Assembly: GCF_002970915.1 (NCBI RefSeq)
Contig: NZ_CP027190.1
Coordinates: 496,001-560,000, forward strand
Source of the DNA: Lactobacillus sp. CBA3605
Lineage (GTDB): Bacteria; Bacillota; Bacilli; Lactobacillales; Lactobacillaceae
Length of the DNA: 64,000 bases
Reading direction: 5' to 3'
Below the pieces are notes generated by a model, which did no database searches, was not told the DNA's origin, and saw only the letters and a program-made list of their open reading frames with translations. Below, piece after piece: positions 7,853 through 17,082 of the stretch (positions are counted from its first letter, which is position 1; each line of letters opens with the position of its first letter). The translations under genes were made by a program, and so were the position numbers.

Positions 7853-8863
7853 CTATTCAGCGGATTTGGTTGAATCACGCCGGACAATCCCATATGGTAA
7901 GGTGATTGTCTTTTCTTCGAGTGGTTTATCGTTCATTAATTTGGTCAACATCCGCATCGCCACTGCCCCGATATCATATAAGGGTTGGGTAATTGACGTA
8001 ATTGAAGGCCGCGTAATCTGAGTAATAATCGTATCGTTACTCGTAATCACTTCTAGGTCACCAGGGACATCTACACCCGAAGCCATGCTAGCATTAATGA
8101 TACCGGCAGCCATTTCGTCGTCACCAACGAAAACTGCGGTGGCGCCACTGTCTGCAATGACCGGTTGTAATTTTTTACCGGCATCATAAGAATAGCCCGC
8201 TTCATAAACCAAGCTATCGTCAAATGCCACATTCGCTTTGCTCAAAGCTTGCTTGTAACCAGCTAAGCGGTATTCTGCATTAATTGATTGTGACAAGGGT
8301 CCTAAGGCAATCGCAATCTTTTCATGACCACGCTTAATTAAATTAGTCACCGCTTCTTCAACTGCTGTCACATAATCGATATTGACACTAGGCGTATCCC
8401 CTTCAGGATCAACCGTCCCGGCCAAAACAACTGGTGCTTTAGCCCGTTTGAATTCAGCACGTAACTTATCATCAATATGGTTCCCCATAAAGATAATCCC
8501 ATCAACTTGCTTAGCCATCAACGTATTTAACACGTTAACTTCTTGTTCACCGGCATCATCGGAGTTCGTTAAAATAATATTGTATTTGTACATCATCGCA
8601 ATATCATCAATCCCCCGAGCAAGTGACGCAAAATAAATATTAGTGACGTCGGGAATAATGACCCCGACCGTCGTTGAACGTTTGCTAGCTAATCCACGTG
8701 CAACCGCATTTGGTCGGTAATCAAGCCGTTCGATAACCGCCAAAACCTTCTTACGGGTAGCTGGTTTAACATTTGGGTTCCCATTAACGACCCGGGAAAC
8801 TGTCGCCATTGAAACCGCCGCTTCGCGTGCCACATCATAAATCGTTACTGTTTGTTTTTCCAT
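7853..8863 (-). CDS. ccpA: catabolite control protein A
   Basis: A 336-residue LacI/GalR-family master regulator of carbon catabolite control; with HPr-Ser-P it binds cre sites. The N-terminal helix-turn-helix is clear (TIYDVAREAAVSMATVSRVV, then hinge helix residues RPNAVARGLASK), followed by a periplasmic-binding-protein-like core (VGVIIPDVTN, FVGDDEMAAGI, TSITQPLYDIG). ATG at 8863 was chosen because AAAGGGCT precedes it; an in-frame ATG ten codons upstream (8893) lacks this. It is divergent from pepQ, with a cre site in the shared intergenic region, so autoregulation is likely. Identity as CcpA rather than another LacI regulator is supported by this arrangement, known in lactobacilli. Confidence 0.95.
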   Translation of the reverse strand: MEKQTVTIYDVAREAAVSMATVSRVVNGNPNVKPATRKKVLAVIERLDYRPNAVARGLASKRSTTVGVIIPDVTNIYFASLARGIDDIAMMYKYNIILTNSDDAGEQEVNVLNTLMAKQVDGIIFMGNHIDDKLRAEFKRAKAPVVLAGTVDPEGDTPSVNIDYVTAVEEAVTNLIKRGHEKIAIALGPLSQSINAEYRLAGYKQALSKANVAFDDSLVYEAGYSYDAGKKLQPVIADSGATAVFVGDDEMAAGIINASMASGVDVPGDLEVITSNDTIITQITRPSITSITQPLYDIGAVAMRMLTKLMNDKPLEEKTITLPYGIVRRDSTKSAE

Positions 8864-8967
8864 ATAAAATAGCCCTTTCTTACTTGGTATCATTTGTTTT
8901 CATTCGTTTTCATGCAACATCAACCAATATAGCAAAATTATGGCATTGTTGCAACTTTATAACCTGT

Positions 8968-8981
8968 TGAAATCGCTTTCA
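8968..8981. promoter_or_regulatory. cre operator between ccpA and pepQ
   Basis: TGAAATCGCTTTCA matches the 14-bp cre consensus TGWAANCGNTNWCA at every position. A weaker half-matching copy, TTCATTCGTTTTCA, lies at 8899-8912, nearer ccpA. CcpA binding here could control both divergent genes. Confidence 0.85.
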
Positions 8982-9079
8982 TGAAAATAATACCTTACTT
9001 GTTTCCAAAATTCAAGATTTTGCAACGCCTTAACCAAATTTTCACCATTAAATCTGCCCCTTTTCTCAAGCAACAGCGC

Positions 9080-9085
9080 TATACT
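9080..9085 (+). promoter_or_regulatory. probable -10 box of pepQ
   Basis: TATACT, 47 bp before the chosen pepQ start. No good -35 hexamer was found at 16-18 bp, so the promoter may depend on an activator or be weak. Confidence 0.45.
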
Positions 9086-9132
9086 ATCTTATATGGTAGG
9101 AAACAAAAACTTATTTTTGAGGAGTGATTGAA

Positions 9133-10242
9133 GTGGCAGATTACACCAACCTGCAACAAGTACGCCAATGGACCGTCGATAATCACGTTGACGTCACCTA
9201 TGTAAGTGACTTTCACACAATTTCATATTTAACCGGATTCGGTAGTGACCCGATTGAACGAACATTAGCCTTATTCGTTTTTGCGGATGCGGAACCCTTC
9301 CTATTCGCGCCAGCTTTAGAAGTTGAAGCAATCAAAGGTACCGGCTGGCCTTACCCTGTATATGGTTATTTAGATCATGAAGATCCCTATGCTTTAATTG
9401 CCAACCATATTACGGCCCAATTAACTGACCCTAAAGTTTGGGCGTTAGAAGCTGGCAACTTAACGTTAGATCGGTTCCAAGCGATTCAACAACAATTCCC
9501 AGCAGCTCACTTCGATAAAAATCTGTCACCAATGATTCAGAAGTTACGCCTAGTCAAAACACCGGCCGAACTTGAAAAACTACACGTTGCCGGCAAATGG
9601 GCAGACTTTGCCTTTGAACAAGGCTTTGCAGCCGTCAAAGCTGGCCGGACTGAACAACAAATTGCAGCCGAACTTCAATATGCCTTAATGAAAAAAGGGG
9701 TTATGGAAATGAGTTTCGGCACGTTAGTTCAGGCAGGTACCCACGCGGCCGAACCTCATGGCGCCACCAATCAAACCCAAATCAAACCGAATGAATTAGT
9801 GCTCTTCGACTTAGGTGTGATGTGGGACGGTTATGCCTCAGACGCTTCGCGGACAATTGCTTACGGTCAACCAACTGCTAAGCAAAAAGAAATCTATGAG
9901 GTTTGTCTCGAAGCCCAGTTGACGGCCCAAGCCGCTGTTAAACCAGGAATGCCAGCTGAAGACGTCGACAAGCTAGCCCGCGATGTCATTACCAAAGCAG
10001 GCTATGGTGACTACTTCATTCACCGCCTTGGTCATGGCCTCGGCCAAACTGACCATGAATTTCCATCTATCATGGCCGGGAATCACATGCCATTAGTTGA
10101 AGGGATGTGCTTCTCAATTGAACCTGGAATCTATATTCCAGGAGTAGCCGGCGTCCGGATTGAAGACTGTGGGGTCGTTACTAAGGATGGCTTCGAACCA
10201 TTCACACACACCTCCAAAGACTTGAAGATCTTAGCCCTTTAA
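9133..10242 (+). CDS. pepQ: Xaa-Pro dipeptidase (prolidase) PepQ
   Basis: A 369-residue M24 metallopeptidase that splits X-Pro dipeptides in the cytoplasm, supplying amino acids in lactic acid bacteria. The N-terminal creatinase-like domain (residues 1-125) precedes the pita-bread catalytic domain with the five metal ligands visible: two Asp in LFDLGVMWDGYASDASR, His in HRLGHGLGQTDHE, Glu in SIEPGIYI and Glu in VRIEDCG. The GTG at 9133 is preferred over GTG 9124 because GAGGAG at 9119-9124 is then spaced by 8 bp. It is divergent from ccpA and likely under CcpA control through the cre box. Confidence 0.93.
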   Translation: MADYTNLQQVRQWTVDNHVDVTYVSDFHTISYLTGFGSDPIERTLALFVFADAEPFLFAPALEVEAIKGTGWPYPVYGYLDHEDPYALIANHITAQLTDPKVWALEAGNLTLDRFQAIQQQFPAAHFDKNLSPMIQKLRLVKTPAELEKLHVAGKWADFAFEQGFAAVKAGRTEQQIAAELQYALMKKGVMEMSFGTLVQAGTHAAEPHGATNQTQIKPNELVLFDLGVMWDGYASDASRTIAYGQPTAKQKEIYEVCLEAQLTAQAAVKPGMPAEDVDKLARDVITKAGYGDYFIHRLGHGLGQTDHEFPSIMAGNHMPLVEGMCFSIEPGIYIPGVAGVRIEDCGVVTKDGFEPFTHTSKDLKILAL

Positions 10243-10256
10243 TCACTAACGTCAAA

Positions 10257-10303
10257 ATCGCTCGGACACCAGCTGGATAGCTGATGGCCGAGCGATTTTT
10301 TTT
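10257..10303 (+). terminator. intrinsic terminator of pepQ
   Basis: Stem of 9 bp (10257-10265 with 10288-10296) with an inner CAGCT/AGCTG stem and an eight-T run. It may also slow minus-strand transcription from the convergent reductase gene, where only four T follow. Confidence 0.88.
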
Positions 10304-10306
10304 GCG

Positions 10307-11266
10307 TTAAGGTAAATCATTGCCCGCAGCAAAGTAAATATCATACCATTCCTGCCGGGTCAGATTTACGCCAGTCCCAGCAATACTTTCCGTTAAATGT
10401 TGCGGATTCATTGAACCAAGGATGACTTGCATATTTGCCGGATGCCGGAGAATCCAAGCTGTCGCAATCGCATTTTTAGTCACCCCGCGACTGGTTGCCA
10501 AGGCTTGCAGTTTCGTATTCAAGGTCGGAAACTTAGGATTATCAATAAATGTTCCGGCAAACATCCCATATTGATAAGGCGACCAAGCCTGAATCGTCAT
10601 CTGGTGTAACCGCGAATATTCAATGATTTCACCGTCATGATTAATACTGCGATTATCTTGCATATTGGTATGCAAACCAAAGTCGATCGGCCCAGTATGC
10701 ATCACCCCAAATTGTAATTGGTTAACAATTAAGCGTTGACTTAAAGCTGATTGTAATAAGTCCACTTGCATTGGGTTAAAGTTAGATACCCCGAAGTGAC
10801 GAACTTTGCCAGCGACTTGTAATTCATCAAAAGCTGCGGCTACTTCAGCTGGTTCCATCAGAACATCCGGGCGATGCAATAAGAATGCATCCAAATAATC
10901 AAGTTGCATGCGCTCTAAAATACCGTCGACAGCCGAAATTAAATGGGCCTTTGAAAAATCATACCGTTGTCCAAATACTAAGTCGCCCTTACTTCGCTTG
11001 GGGTCAAGCACAATGCCACCTTTAGATTGAATAAAGAAATCCTCACGCTTTAAACCACTTTGTTTAAGCGCCATCCCAAAAGTCGTCTCTGATTGACCAT
11101 TCCCATAAATATCGGCACCATCAATAAAGTTAACCCCTTGATCGTGGACAGTTGCTAATACCTGTGCTGCCTGAGTGGGTGTCAAGCTCACCATCCGCAT
11201 AATGCCCAAGGCCACAGCCGAAACCGACGTGGTCGTTGATCCTAATTGAATTGTTTTCATTGCCAT
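10307..11266 (-). CDS. aldo/keto reductase, YdhF-like
   Basis: A 319-residue NAD(P)H-dependent oxidoreductase of the aldo/keto reductase superfamily, cytoplasmic. The catalytic tetrad is recognisable: Asp and Tyr in FIDGADIYGNGQSE, Lys in FIQSKGGI and His in AFLLHRPD; the cofactor-binding GSMNPQHL is near the C-terminus. Closest in type to YdhF-like reductases; physiological substrate unknown. ATG at 11266 follows a strong GGAGGG site, so the longer frame from 11314 was discarded. It is convergent with pepQ. Confidence 0.88.
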   Translation of the reverse strand: MAMKTIQLGSTTTSVSAVALGIMRMVSLTPTQAAQVLATVHDQGVNFIDGADIYGNGQSETTFGMALKQSGLKREDFFIQSKGGIVLDPKRSKGDLVFGQRYDFSKAHLISAVDGILERMQLDYLDAFLLHRPDVLMEPAEVAAAFDELQVAGKVRHFGVSNFNPMQVDLLQSALSQRLIVNQLQFGVMHTGPIDFGLHTNMQDNRSINHDGEIIEYSRLHQMTIQAWSPYQYGMFAGTFIDNPKFPTLNTKLQALATSRGVTKNAIATAWILRHPANMQVILGSMNPQHLTESIAGTGVNLTRQEWYDIYFAAGNDLP

Positions 11267-11295
11267 AAAACTCCCTCCAACTTCATTAGCTACAC

Positions 11296-11324
11296 AAAAA
11301 AAGACTGAGCTCAATGCTCAGTCT
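11296..11324 (-). terminator. intrinsic terminator after the YtxH-like gene
   Basis: Perfect 9-bp stem (11302-11310 with 11316-11324), 5-nt loop, seven T on the minus strand. Confidence 0.92.
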
Positions 11325-11340
11325 AGCAGATATCATTATT

Positions 11341-11874
11341 TTATTCTTTAGTGGTGTCCGGCGTAATGCTTGAATCATCAGCATCAGTGGCCACGTTAGT
11401 TGTGTCACTTTCCGCATCATCTGGCATTGCGTTGGTCGCCTCACTAGTTGCCGTAGCTAAGTCAGCATCTGCTGAATCACCAAAAGCCGCTGCGCTATCA
11501 ATTACAATATCATCATTGGTGTCCGTTGAATCAGCTTCAACACGAGCTAATTCAGAGCGTAAACTATCCGTAGCTTGATCTAAGCTAGAACTGAAGCTTT
11601 CACCCGCCTCACCTTTAGTGGCTTGATATTGATCAGCAAAATCAGCGACTTTTTGTTTAGCATCTGCAAATTGCTGGCTAGCTTCATCTTTAAAATCAGC
11701 CGCAACATCATTAGCGTAAAAGGCATAGTCAATCGCCCGGTCTTTAAAGTCAGCCACCCCTTGTTGTGCCCGTTCCTTTAAAGCGGCTTTTTTATCAGCA
11801 TCTAGCTTCATGACAGCCGTCGTAATCGCGGCGCCACCCAATACTAATCCGAATAAGAATCCTTTTTTTGACAT
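11341..11874 (-). CDS. YtxH domain-containing protein
   Basis: A 177-residue protein with a single N-terminal hydrophobic segment (residues 5-21, GFLFGLVLGGAAITTAV) followed by a Lys/Ala/Asp-rich helical part and a long acidic Ser/Thr/Asp/Ala tail. The N-terminal part is typical of YtxH (general-stress envelope proteins). It begins 2 bp after the DUF948 gene, forming a two-gene operon as in many Firmicutes. The acidic tail has biased composition and is probably disordered. No enzymatic function is suggested. Confidence 0.8.
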   Translation of the reverse strand: MSKKGFLFGLVLGGAAITTAVMKLDADKKAALKERAQQGVADFKDRAIDYAFYANDVAADFKDEASQQFADAKQKVADFADQYQATKGEAGESFSSSLDQATDSLRSELARVEADSTDTNDDIVIDSAAAFGDSADADLATATSEATNAMPDDAESDTTNVATDADDSSITPDTTKE

Positions 11875-11876
11875 TG

Positions 11877-12293
11877 TTAATCCTCCTCGCTATTTTTCTT
11901 TGATCGCCGGTTCCGATAAACATCAAAGGCCGCTTTACCAACCTTGGAAGCACTTGAAAACTTGCTGCGCTTTTCGTTGCTTTTTCCAACTTTAGCCGTT
12001 AATTCACGGGTCGCTGCATTCAAATCAGAAACACTCTGGCCTAAGTCTCCCATTGCTTGGAACGCTGGATCAATGGTGGCGACCTTACCATTAACATCTT
12101 TTAATAATTCATTCGCATTGGACATGATTTTTTCAGTTTCATGTGAGAGTGCATCGACATCATCCGTGATGGCACTCAAACTCCGGTTAACTTCTCCCAT
12201 CGTTTTCGTAATTCGCACTAAGAAAATCCCAATGAAACAAACTAGTAGTAAGAATGCGATAGCGGCAATGATTCCCGCAATATGTGTAATCAT
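11877..12293 (-). CDS. DUF948 domain-containing membrane protein
   Basis: A 138-residue protein with one N-terminal membrane helix (residues 4-26) and a long heptad-like helical region containing NRSLSAITDDVDALSHETE, the hallmark of DUF948. The C-terminus is basic (RSKKNSEED region). DUF948/YtxG proteins are usually paired with YtxH proteins and linked to general stress, with unknown mechanism. A good site AGGAGGAAT precedes the ATG. Confidence 0.85.
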   Translation of the reverse strand: MITHIAGIIAAIAFLLLVCFIGIFLVRITKTMGEVNRSLSAITDDVDALSHETEKIMSNANELLKDVNGKVATIDPAFQAMGDLGQSVSDLNAATRELTAKVGKSNEKRSKFSSASKVGKAAFDVYRNRRSKKNSEED

Positions 12294-12463
12294 CTTAAAA
12301 TTCCTCCTTCAACTGCCTTTAACATTAGAATAAGCATAGCATTGTCATAAAAATACTGCAACGAAAAAAGTGCTTACATCCACGTGAGCATAGTCTACCA
12401 GTTCTATTAAACCGTTACCACTGTTGTTAGCTCGCACACGCCCTGTAATACCCAACCGCTAGC

Positions 12464-12492
12464 TTGGTTCCCACGTTCAAATCTGCTAAACT
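12464..12492 (+). promoter_or_regulatory. sigma-A type promoter of the MscS gene
   Basis: TTGGTT (12464-12469), 17-bp spacer, TAAACT (12487-12492), 33 bp before the start codon. The rest of the 231-bp gap 12294-12524 holds an imperfect GTGCT/AGCAT inverted repeat near 12370 and nothing else recognised. Confidence 0.6.
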
Positions 12493-12524
12493 AGACTGCA
12501 GACCAACTTAACGAGGGTGAAAAC

Positions 12525-13415
12525 ATGTTTTTTTCAACACACTTAGGGGTCAATACCCCCAAGCAAGTCTCCGTGTGGGTAAAACTCGCGGCTAAAATTG
12601 ATTGGCAACAAATCTTAATCAACATTGGTGGTAAGCTACTCGAAATCGTACTATTCAGTTTACTCTTTTGGATCATCGACCGCTTAGGTAAACACTTGAT
12701 TCATCATGTGTTTCTCACTAACGCTCAGACCAATGATACGGCTTCTAATCGTATTTCGACGATTTTCACGTTATCCTTGAACATTTTCCATTATGTGATT
12801 ATCTTCTTCTGGCTCTATGCGCTCCTATCCGTTTTGGGAGTTCCTGTGGGGACCTTAATTGCCAGTGCTGGGATTTTCAGTGTTGCATTAGGCTTAGGTG
12901 CCCAAGGTTTTGTTAGTGATATCGTCACCGGATTTTTTATCTTATTAGAAGATCAAATCGACGTGGGGGATTACGTTAAGATTGAAACTATTGAAGGCAC
13001 TGTCTCAGCAATTGGCCTAAGAACGACCCAAGTCACTAGTCCCGACGGTTCATTGAACTTCATTCCCAATCGTAAGATTATGATTATCAGTAATCAATCT
13101 CGCAACGATATGCGCGTTTTAATTGACTTACATATCAATACCGACACCCCGATTGAGGCCTTGGCGACTGTGATTAAAGCAACAAATCGTACTTTAGTCC
13201 CTAAGTATCCAGACATTATCGGTGACCCGGATATTCAGGGTGTGGCCACTCAAACAGATGGCACCTTAGTCTTTCGCGTGCAATTTTACGTAAAAAATGG
13301 GATGCAAGTAACCATTCAACGAGATTTTTTAGCGGCTTACTTGGCCGCAGCACAAGCAGCTGACATTCAACTCCCATCACCAACCTTAACGTTACAACCG
13401 CATTCGAAAGCTTAA
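12525..13415 (+). CDS. small-conductance mechanosensitive channel, MscS family
   Basis: A 296-residue membrane channel that opens under membrane tension to release solutes during hypo-osmotic shock. Three hydrophobic segments are visible near residues 32-52, 88-108 and 115-140. The third is the pore helix with the Gly/Ala pattern ASAGIFSVALGLGAQGFVSD, followed by the beta domain (DQIDVGDYVKIETIEGTV, FIPN) typical of MscS. The soluble C-terminal domain ends at a normal YkuT-like length. The start follows GAGGGTG. Flanked by a divergent DUF948 gene and a convergent deacetylase gene. Confidence 0.93.
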   Translation: MFFSTHLGVNTPKQVSVWVKLAAKIDWQQILINIGGKLLEIVLFSLLFWIIDRLGKHLIHHVFLTNAQTNDTASNRISTIFTLSLNIFHYVIIFFWLYALLSVLGVPVGTLIASAGIFSVALGLGAQGFVSDIVTGFFILLEDQIDVGDYVKIETIEGTVSAIGLRTTQVTSPDGSLNFIPNRKIMIISNQSRNDMRVLIDLHINTDTPIEALATVIKATNRTLVPKYPDIIGDPDIQGVATQTDGTLVFRVQFYVKNGMQVTIQRDFLAAYLAAAQAADIQLPSPTLTLQPHSKA

Positions 13416-13420
13416 GTGAC

Positions 13421-13472
13421 AAAAAACAAGCCTCGGCCGAGCCCCTAATGGGTTCGACTGAGGCTTGTTTTT
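13421..13472. terminator. bidirectional terminator between MscS and deacetylase genes
   Basis: Long stem (13427-13444 with 13450-13469) flanked by six A on the left and five T on the right, so it can stop both convergent genes. Confidence 0.9.
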
Positions 13473-13478
13473 GCAGTT

Positions 13479-14633
13479 CTACACAGTTCGTAACTGATTA
13501 CGATGCGTCAAATAGCCAGTCATCGCATTAACTCCGGCCATGATGGCACTAGTATTTGGCACCATGTGCTCTGAATGAAGAGAATACGGACTATCCACGC
13601 CTAGCCAGAACATCGTCCCAGGAATTTGGTGAATCAGATACCCAAAATCTTCACCCGTCATTGCTGGCTGAGTTTCGATAAAGTTAACAGCAGCATCATT
13701 TTGCATGTACGTCATAAAATCAGCGGTAATTTGGTCATTGTTTTCGACCGGATAATAACCACCCTGATGCAAATCCAAATCAATTTGGCAATCGTAAGCT
13801 AACGCAATGCCTTCGACAATCGTTCGTACACGTCGTTGAATATGCAAATTCATTTCCTGCGTTAACGCCCGAATCGTCCCATCAATCTGGGCTTCACCCG
13901 CAATGACATTCCCAATGGTTCCCGCCGTAAAGTGGCCTAACGTGACCACCCCACTTTGAATGGGATCGACATTACGCGCGACAATTGTTTGTAATTGTTG
14001 GACCAAAGCGGCACCCGCAACGACCATATCATTGGCCTGGTGTGGAAAAGCGGCATGACCACTCTTGCCAATTAAATGGGCGTGAATCTCACACGTTCCC
14101 GCAAACAAAGTCCCCATGCGACACCCGATGGCCCCCGCTGGTAAAGCAGGATTATCATGAAATGCAAAAATTTCATCAGGCATCCAGTCATCCAAAGCGC
14201 CACTTTCGTACAGGCGTTTGCCACCAGAAGCATTTTCTTCCGCTGGTTGAAACATGAAAATCATATCCGTCGTTGGTTGATTAGCGGCAAAATAACTTAG
14301 AATTCCCAGTGCAACTGACATGTGAATGTCATGCCCACACGCATGCATCTTACCTGGATGTTGTGACGCAAATGGTAAATCGGTTGCTTCCGTCACGGGT
14401 AACCCGTCAATATCAGTCCGATAACCGATGCGATAGTCATGGCGTTGACCACTCACTTTAACCAAGATAGCCGTTGGTACCGCAGCGACCGTTTTGATGG
14501 TCAACCATGTTTGTGGCATCGCTTTAATAATTGATAGCAGATACGCCTGCGTTTCGTGTTCTTCCAAGCCAAGCTCAGGAATTTGGTGGAGATGTTTATA
14601 AATTGGTATTAACTCAGTTTCCTGTAAGACCAT
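13479..14633 (-). CDS. dapL: N-acetyldiaminopimelate deacetylase (M20D amidohydrolase)
   Basis: A 384-residue metallo-amidohydrolase that removes the acetyl group from N-acetyl-LL-diaminopimelate in the acetylase branch of lysine/DAP synthesis. M20 metal-site motifs are present: HACGHDIHMS, FQPAEENASGG with the Glu pair, and EDFGYLI near the C-terminus. M20D members also include hippurate hydrolases and N-acetylcysteine deacetylases, but the gene sits directly behind dapD, which fixes the role. ATG 14633 follows GGAGGG; the GTG at 14648 lies before that site and was dropped. The symbol dapL is also used elsewhere for an aminotransferase; the Bacillus counterpart is ykuR. Confidence 0.9.
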   Translation of the reverse strand: MVLQETELIPIYKHLHQIPELGLEEHETQAYLLSIIKAMPQTWLTIKTVAAVPTAILVKVSGQRHDYRIGYRTDIDGLPVTEATDLPFASQHPGKMHACGHDIHMSVALGILSYFAANQPTTDMIFMFQPAEENASGGKRLYESGALDDWMPDEIFAFHDNPALPAGAIGCRMGTLFAGTCEIHAHLIGKSGHAAFPHQANDMVVAGAALVQQLQTIVARNVDPIQSGVVTLGHFTAGTIGNVIAGEAQIDGTIRALTQEMNLHIQRRVRTIVEGIALAYDCQIDLDLHQGGYYPVENNDQITADFMTYMQNDAAVNFIETQPAMTGEDFGYLIHQIPGTMFWLGVDSPYSLHSEHMVPNTSAIMAGVNAMTGYLTHRNQLRTV

Positions 14634-14650
14634 TGGTTGTCCCTCCACGC

Positions 14651-15361
14651 TTAGAGTTGACGTAATTCACTCATGAGTTCTGTTTTACTCTTAGTTTTAT
14701 CATCAATATCTTTTAATTTACGTGCAGGTACCCCGCCGACAACGGTGTTTGGTTCAACATCATTAATCACGATGGCCCCAGCTGCAACCACGGCGCCTTT
14801 ACCAACATGCACGCCTTCCAAAACGACGGCATTGGCTCCGATCAAAACATCGTCATCAATCCGAACTGGTTGTGCCGACGGTGGTTCTACCACACCAGCT
14901 AACACAGTACCGGCACCAATATGACAATTCTTACCCACAATGGCCCGGCCACCTAAAACAGCGCCCATATCAATCATGGAACCTTCACCGATTTCGGCAC
15001 CAATGTTAATTAAGGCCCCCATCATAATCACGGCATTGTCGCCAATCAAAACTTGATCACGAATAATCGCACCAGGTTCAATTCGCGCATTATATTGCTT
15101 CAAATCAGTTAAGGGTACCGCTGAGTTGCGCGCATCATTTTCTAATTCAGAATCCGTGATTAATGCTGCATTAGCCTTTAAAAAGGGTTCAACGTCGGTC
15201 CAGTCGCCAAACAAAACGCCAGCGTCACCGCTAAAAAAAGTCTTAATTGTCGCTGGTGCGTCTAATTGGTCTAATTGACCCTTCACATAAACTTTCACTG
15301 GTGTTTTTTTCTTCGCATTACCAATGTAGTTAATAATTGCTTGTGCATCTAATTTTGCCAT
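14651..15361 (-). CDS. dapD: tetrahydrodipicolinate N-acetyltransferase
   Basis: A 236-residue acyltransferase (DapH/YkuQ type) that acetylates tetrahydrodipicolinate, committing it to the acetylated DAP route that feeds peptidoglycan and lysine. The C-terminal half is a left-handed beta helix of hexapeptide repeats ([20 protein letters not shown] onward, then [15 protein letters not shown]). The N-terminal domain [12 protein letters not shown] is characteristic. ATG 15361 follows GGAGGGG; the longer frame to 15421 is discarded. It lies between cbpB and the deacetylase, matching the Bacillus ykuL-ykuQ-ykuR order. Confidence 0.95.
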   Translation of the reverse strand: MAKLDAQAIINYIGNAKKKTPVKVYVKGQLDQLDAPATIKTFFSGDAGVLFGDWTDVEPFLKANAALITDSELENDARNSAVPLTDLKQYNARIEPGAIIRDQVLIGDNAVIMMGALINIGAEIGEGSMIDMGAVLGGRAIVGKNCHIGAGTVLAGVVEPPSAQPVRIDDDVLIGANAVVLEGVHVGKGAVVAAGAIVINDVEPNTVVGGVPARKLKDIDDKTKSKTELMSELRQL

Positions 15362-15383
15362 TGGAACCCCTCCATGATGTTTT

Positions 15384-15875
15384 TTATTTAGCTTTTTCGC
15401 TAACGGAAAAATCTTTCTCAATCATATCATATTGCTTACCAATTTCGTGGGCTAAGAAGTTAAAACTCTTCATAAACTCCCGGCGCGTAATAATCCCACG
15501 GAAAACGCGGTCAGCCGTTACCACCGGCACAAATGGATTATCGACCATTAAGTGTAATGTGGTTTCGACATCCGTCACGGTTGCCACGGTTTTAACCTCG
15601 GTTTCCATCACATCACAGACCCGTTTTTTCATTAAAACATCCGTATTCAATTGATCAAAACCAAGCATCTGTTCAGTAATTAATGGTAATGAAATCAGGC
15701 CTTCAAAATGCCCTCCATTATCCAATACCGGAATTCGCGAATATTTAATCTTCGTCAATACTAAAAAGGCATGGTACAAATTGTTATCAGTTTGGACGTT
15801 AGCGACAATATCGGCCGGAATTAAAAAATGGTCTGTATTGCGCATTAATAAATCCGCTACTGGTTTAATTAGCAT
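15384..15875 (-). CDS. cbpB: CBS-domain protein CbpB (YkuL)
   Basis: A 163-residue protein with two CBS motifs (about residues 15-70 and 85-140), including [19 protein letters not shown] and [20 protein letters not shown]. Relatives (YkuL/DarB/CbpB) bind c-di-AMP and interact with Rel or pyruvate carboxylase; that is family knowledge, not shown here. It starts behind a strong GGGAGGGT site and is the first gene of the cbpB-dapD-deacetylase operon. Confidence 0.88.
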   Translation of the reverse strand: MLIKPVADLLMRNTDHFLIPADIVANVQTDNNLYHAFLVLTKIKYSRIPVLDNGGHFEGLISLPLITEQMLGFDQLNTDVLMKKRVCDVMETEVKTVATVTDVETTLHLMVDNPFVPVVTADRVFRGIITRREFMKSFNFLAHEIGKQYDMIEKDFSVSEKAK

Positions 15876-15963
15876 CGTGTGACCCTCCCTTAAGAAGCTA
15901 CCCCTTTATTCTAACCGAAAATCAAGGTAAGTTGCGGGGAATCTGCTCATCTTTAAGGATTTT

Positions 15964-16482
15964 TTAGCGAGCAAAGTGAAATTTCAATGCTGTAACTGGC
16001 TGTTGCTGACGGTCATAATACTGCACATCAATTGCGGTTGCTTGCACATCGACAATCGCATATGTCCCACCTAACTGGGTGAATTCACCACGCGGATAAC
16101 TAATGCTGCCAGGGTTTAAAACCAATAAACCAGCATGCCGTTCTACGCCCAATTGATGGGTGTGCCCAAAGAAAGCCAGCTGGGCTTTTGCCGCTTGTGC
16201 AGTCGCAATCAGATGATCCAAGCTCAGATTAACACCAACTAGATGACCATGCGTCATATAAACCTTAACGCCCGCCACTGTAGTTGTCACCGCCGTTGGG
16301 TACTGATTATCAAAATCCATATTACCTTGAACGACATGCATCTGATCAAAGACAGCATCATCCGCTGCCAACTCTGAATCACCACAATGGAAAAAAGCAT
16401 CTACTTTATCTTGATAAGCCGCTAGTAATTGCACCAAAATATCGCGATCACCATGACTGTCACTCACAACTAAACATTTCAT
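15964..16482 (-). CDS. YfcE/MJ0936-family metallophosphoesterase
   Basis: A 172-residue phosphodiesterase-fold protein. The calcineurin-like metal motifs are complete: DSHGD, HCGDSE, GNMD, THGH and GHTH. The family shows activity on model phosphodiesters; its natural substrate is unknown. Start ATG 16482 overlaps the end of rdgB by 4 bp (a longer frame from 16500 is possible). It is third in the murI-rdgB-yfcE operon, the same order as racE-ysnA-ysnB in Bacillus subtilis. Confidence 0.9.
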   Translation of the reverse strand: MKCLVVSDSHGDRDILVQLLAAYQDKVDAFFHCGDSELAADDAVFDQMHVVQGNMDFDNQYPTAVTTTVAGVKVYMTHGHLVGVNLSLDHLIATAQAAKAQLAFFGHTHQLGVERHAGLLVLNPGSISYPRGEFTQLGGTYAIVDVQATAIDVQYYDRQQQPVTALKFHFAR

Positions 16483-17081
16483 TTTTGAGGTGCCCACCAT
16501 TCATCAAATTTAGTCATTAATTGACGTAAGGCTGCGCCGCGATGACTAATCGCATTTTTCTCAGCCGCCGTTAATTCCGCCAATGATTTTTGATACTGAG
16601 TTGACCAAAACAACGGATCATAGCCAAAACCATTATCGCCACGGGGGGCAATTAGGATACGTCCTTTTAACTCACCGGTGACAACTAATTTTTCGCCAGT
16701 CGGTTGCAGCGCAACCAAAGTCGTGTGAAATGTCGCTGTCCGTTGCGCTTCCGGCACACCACCCAAGTTGGCTAATAATTTCGCATTATTGGCCGCATCA
16801 TTATGATCACCCGCATACCGCGCCGAATAAACACCCGGATCACCATGCAACGCCGTCACCATTAATCCCGAATCATCAGCAATAGCTGGTAACCCAGTCG
16901 CTTGAACGACGGCAGTCACTTTCTTAGTCGCATTTTCTTCAAAGGTTATCCCATTTTCCTTAATCGGTGGTATCGTTGGAAAATCCGCTAACGTTTTAAT
17001 CTCAATCGCATATGCCGCAAGCATTGCGCTAAATTCACGGGCTTTATTTTCATTATTTGTCGCAATAATTAAAGTTTTCAA
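16479..17081 (-). CDS. rdgB: XTP/dITP diphosphatase (RdgB/HAM1)
   Basis: About 200 residues. It hydrolyses dITP, XTP and other deaminated purine nucleotides to monophosphates, cleaning the nucleotide pool. Seen are the N-terminal IIATNNENKAREF, the ADDSGLMVTAL active-site segment, YSARYAGDH and the C-terminal ISHRGAALRQL. The start is probably TTG 17081 with AGGTGGGGA before it; an in-frame GTG at 17093 lacks an upstream site. It is coupled to murI, whose stop falls between these two possible starts. Confidence 0.93.
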   Translation of the reverse strand: MKTLIIATNNENKAREFSAMLAAYAIEIKTLADFPTIPPIKENGITFEENATKKVTAVVQATGLPAIADDSGLMVTALHGDPGVYSARYAGDHNDAANNAKLLANLGGVPEAQRTATFHTTLVALQPTGEKLVVTGELKGRILIAPRGDNGFGYDPLFWSTQYQKSLAELTAAEKNAISHRGAALRQLMTKFDEWWAPQK

Positions 17082-17082
17082 T

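Noticed and set aside
8864..8893. Longer CcpA start giving ten more residues
   Set aside because: The AAAGGG ribosome-binding site lies inside it and the shorter form fits the family N-terminus.
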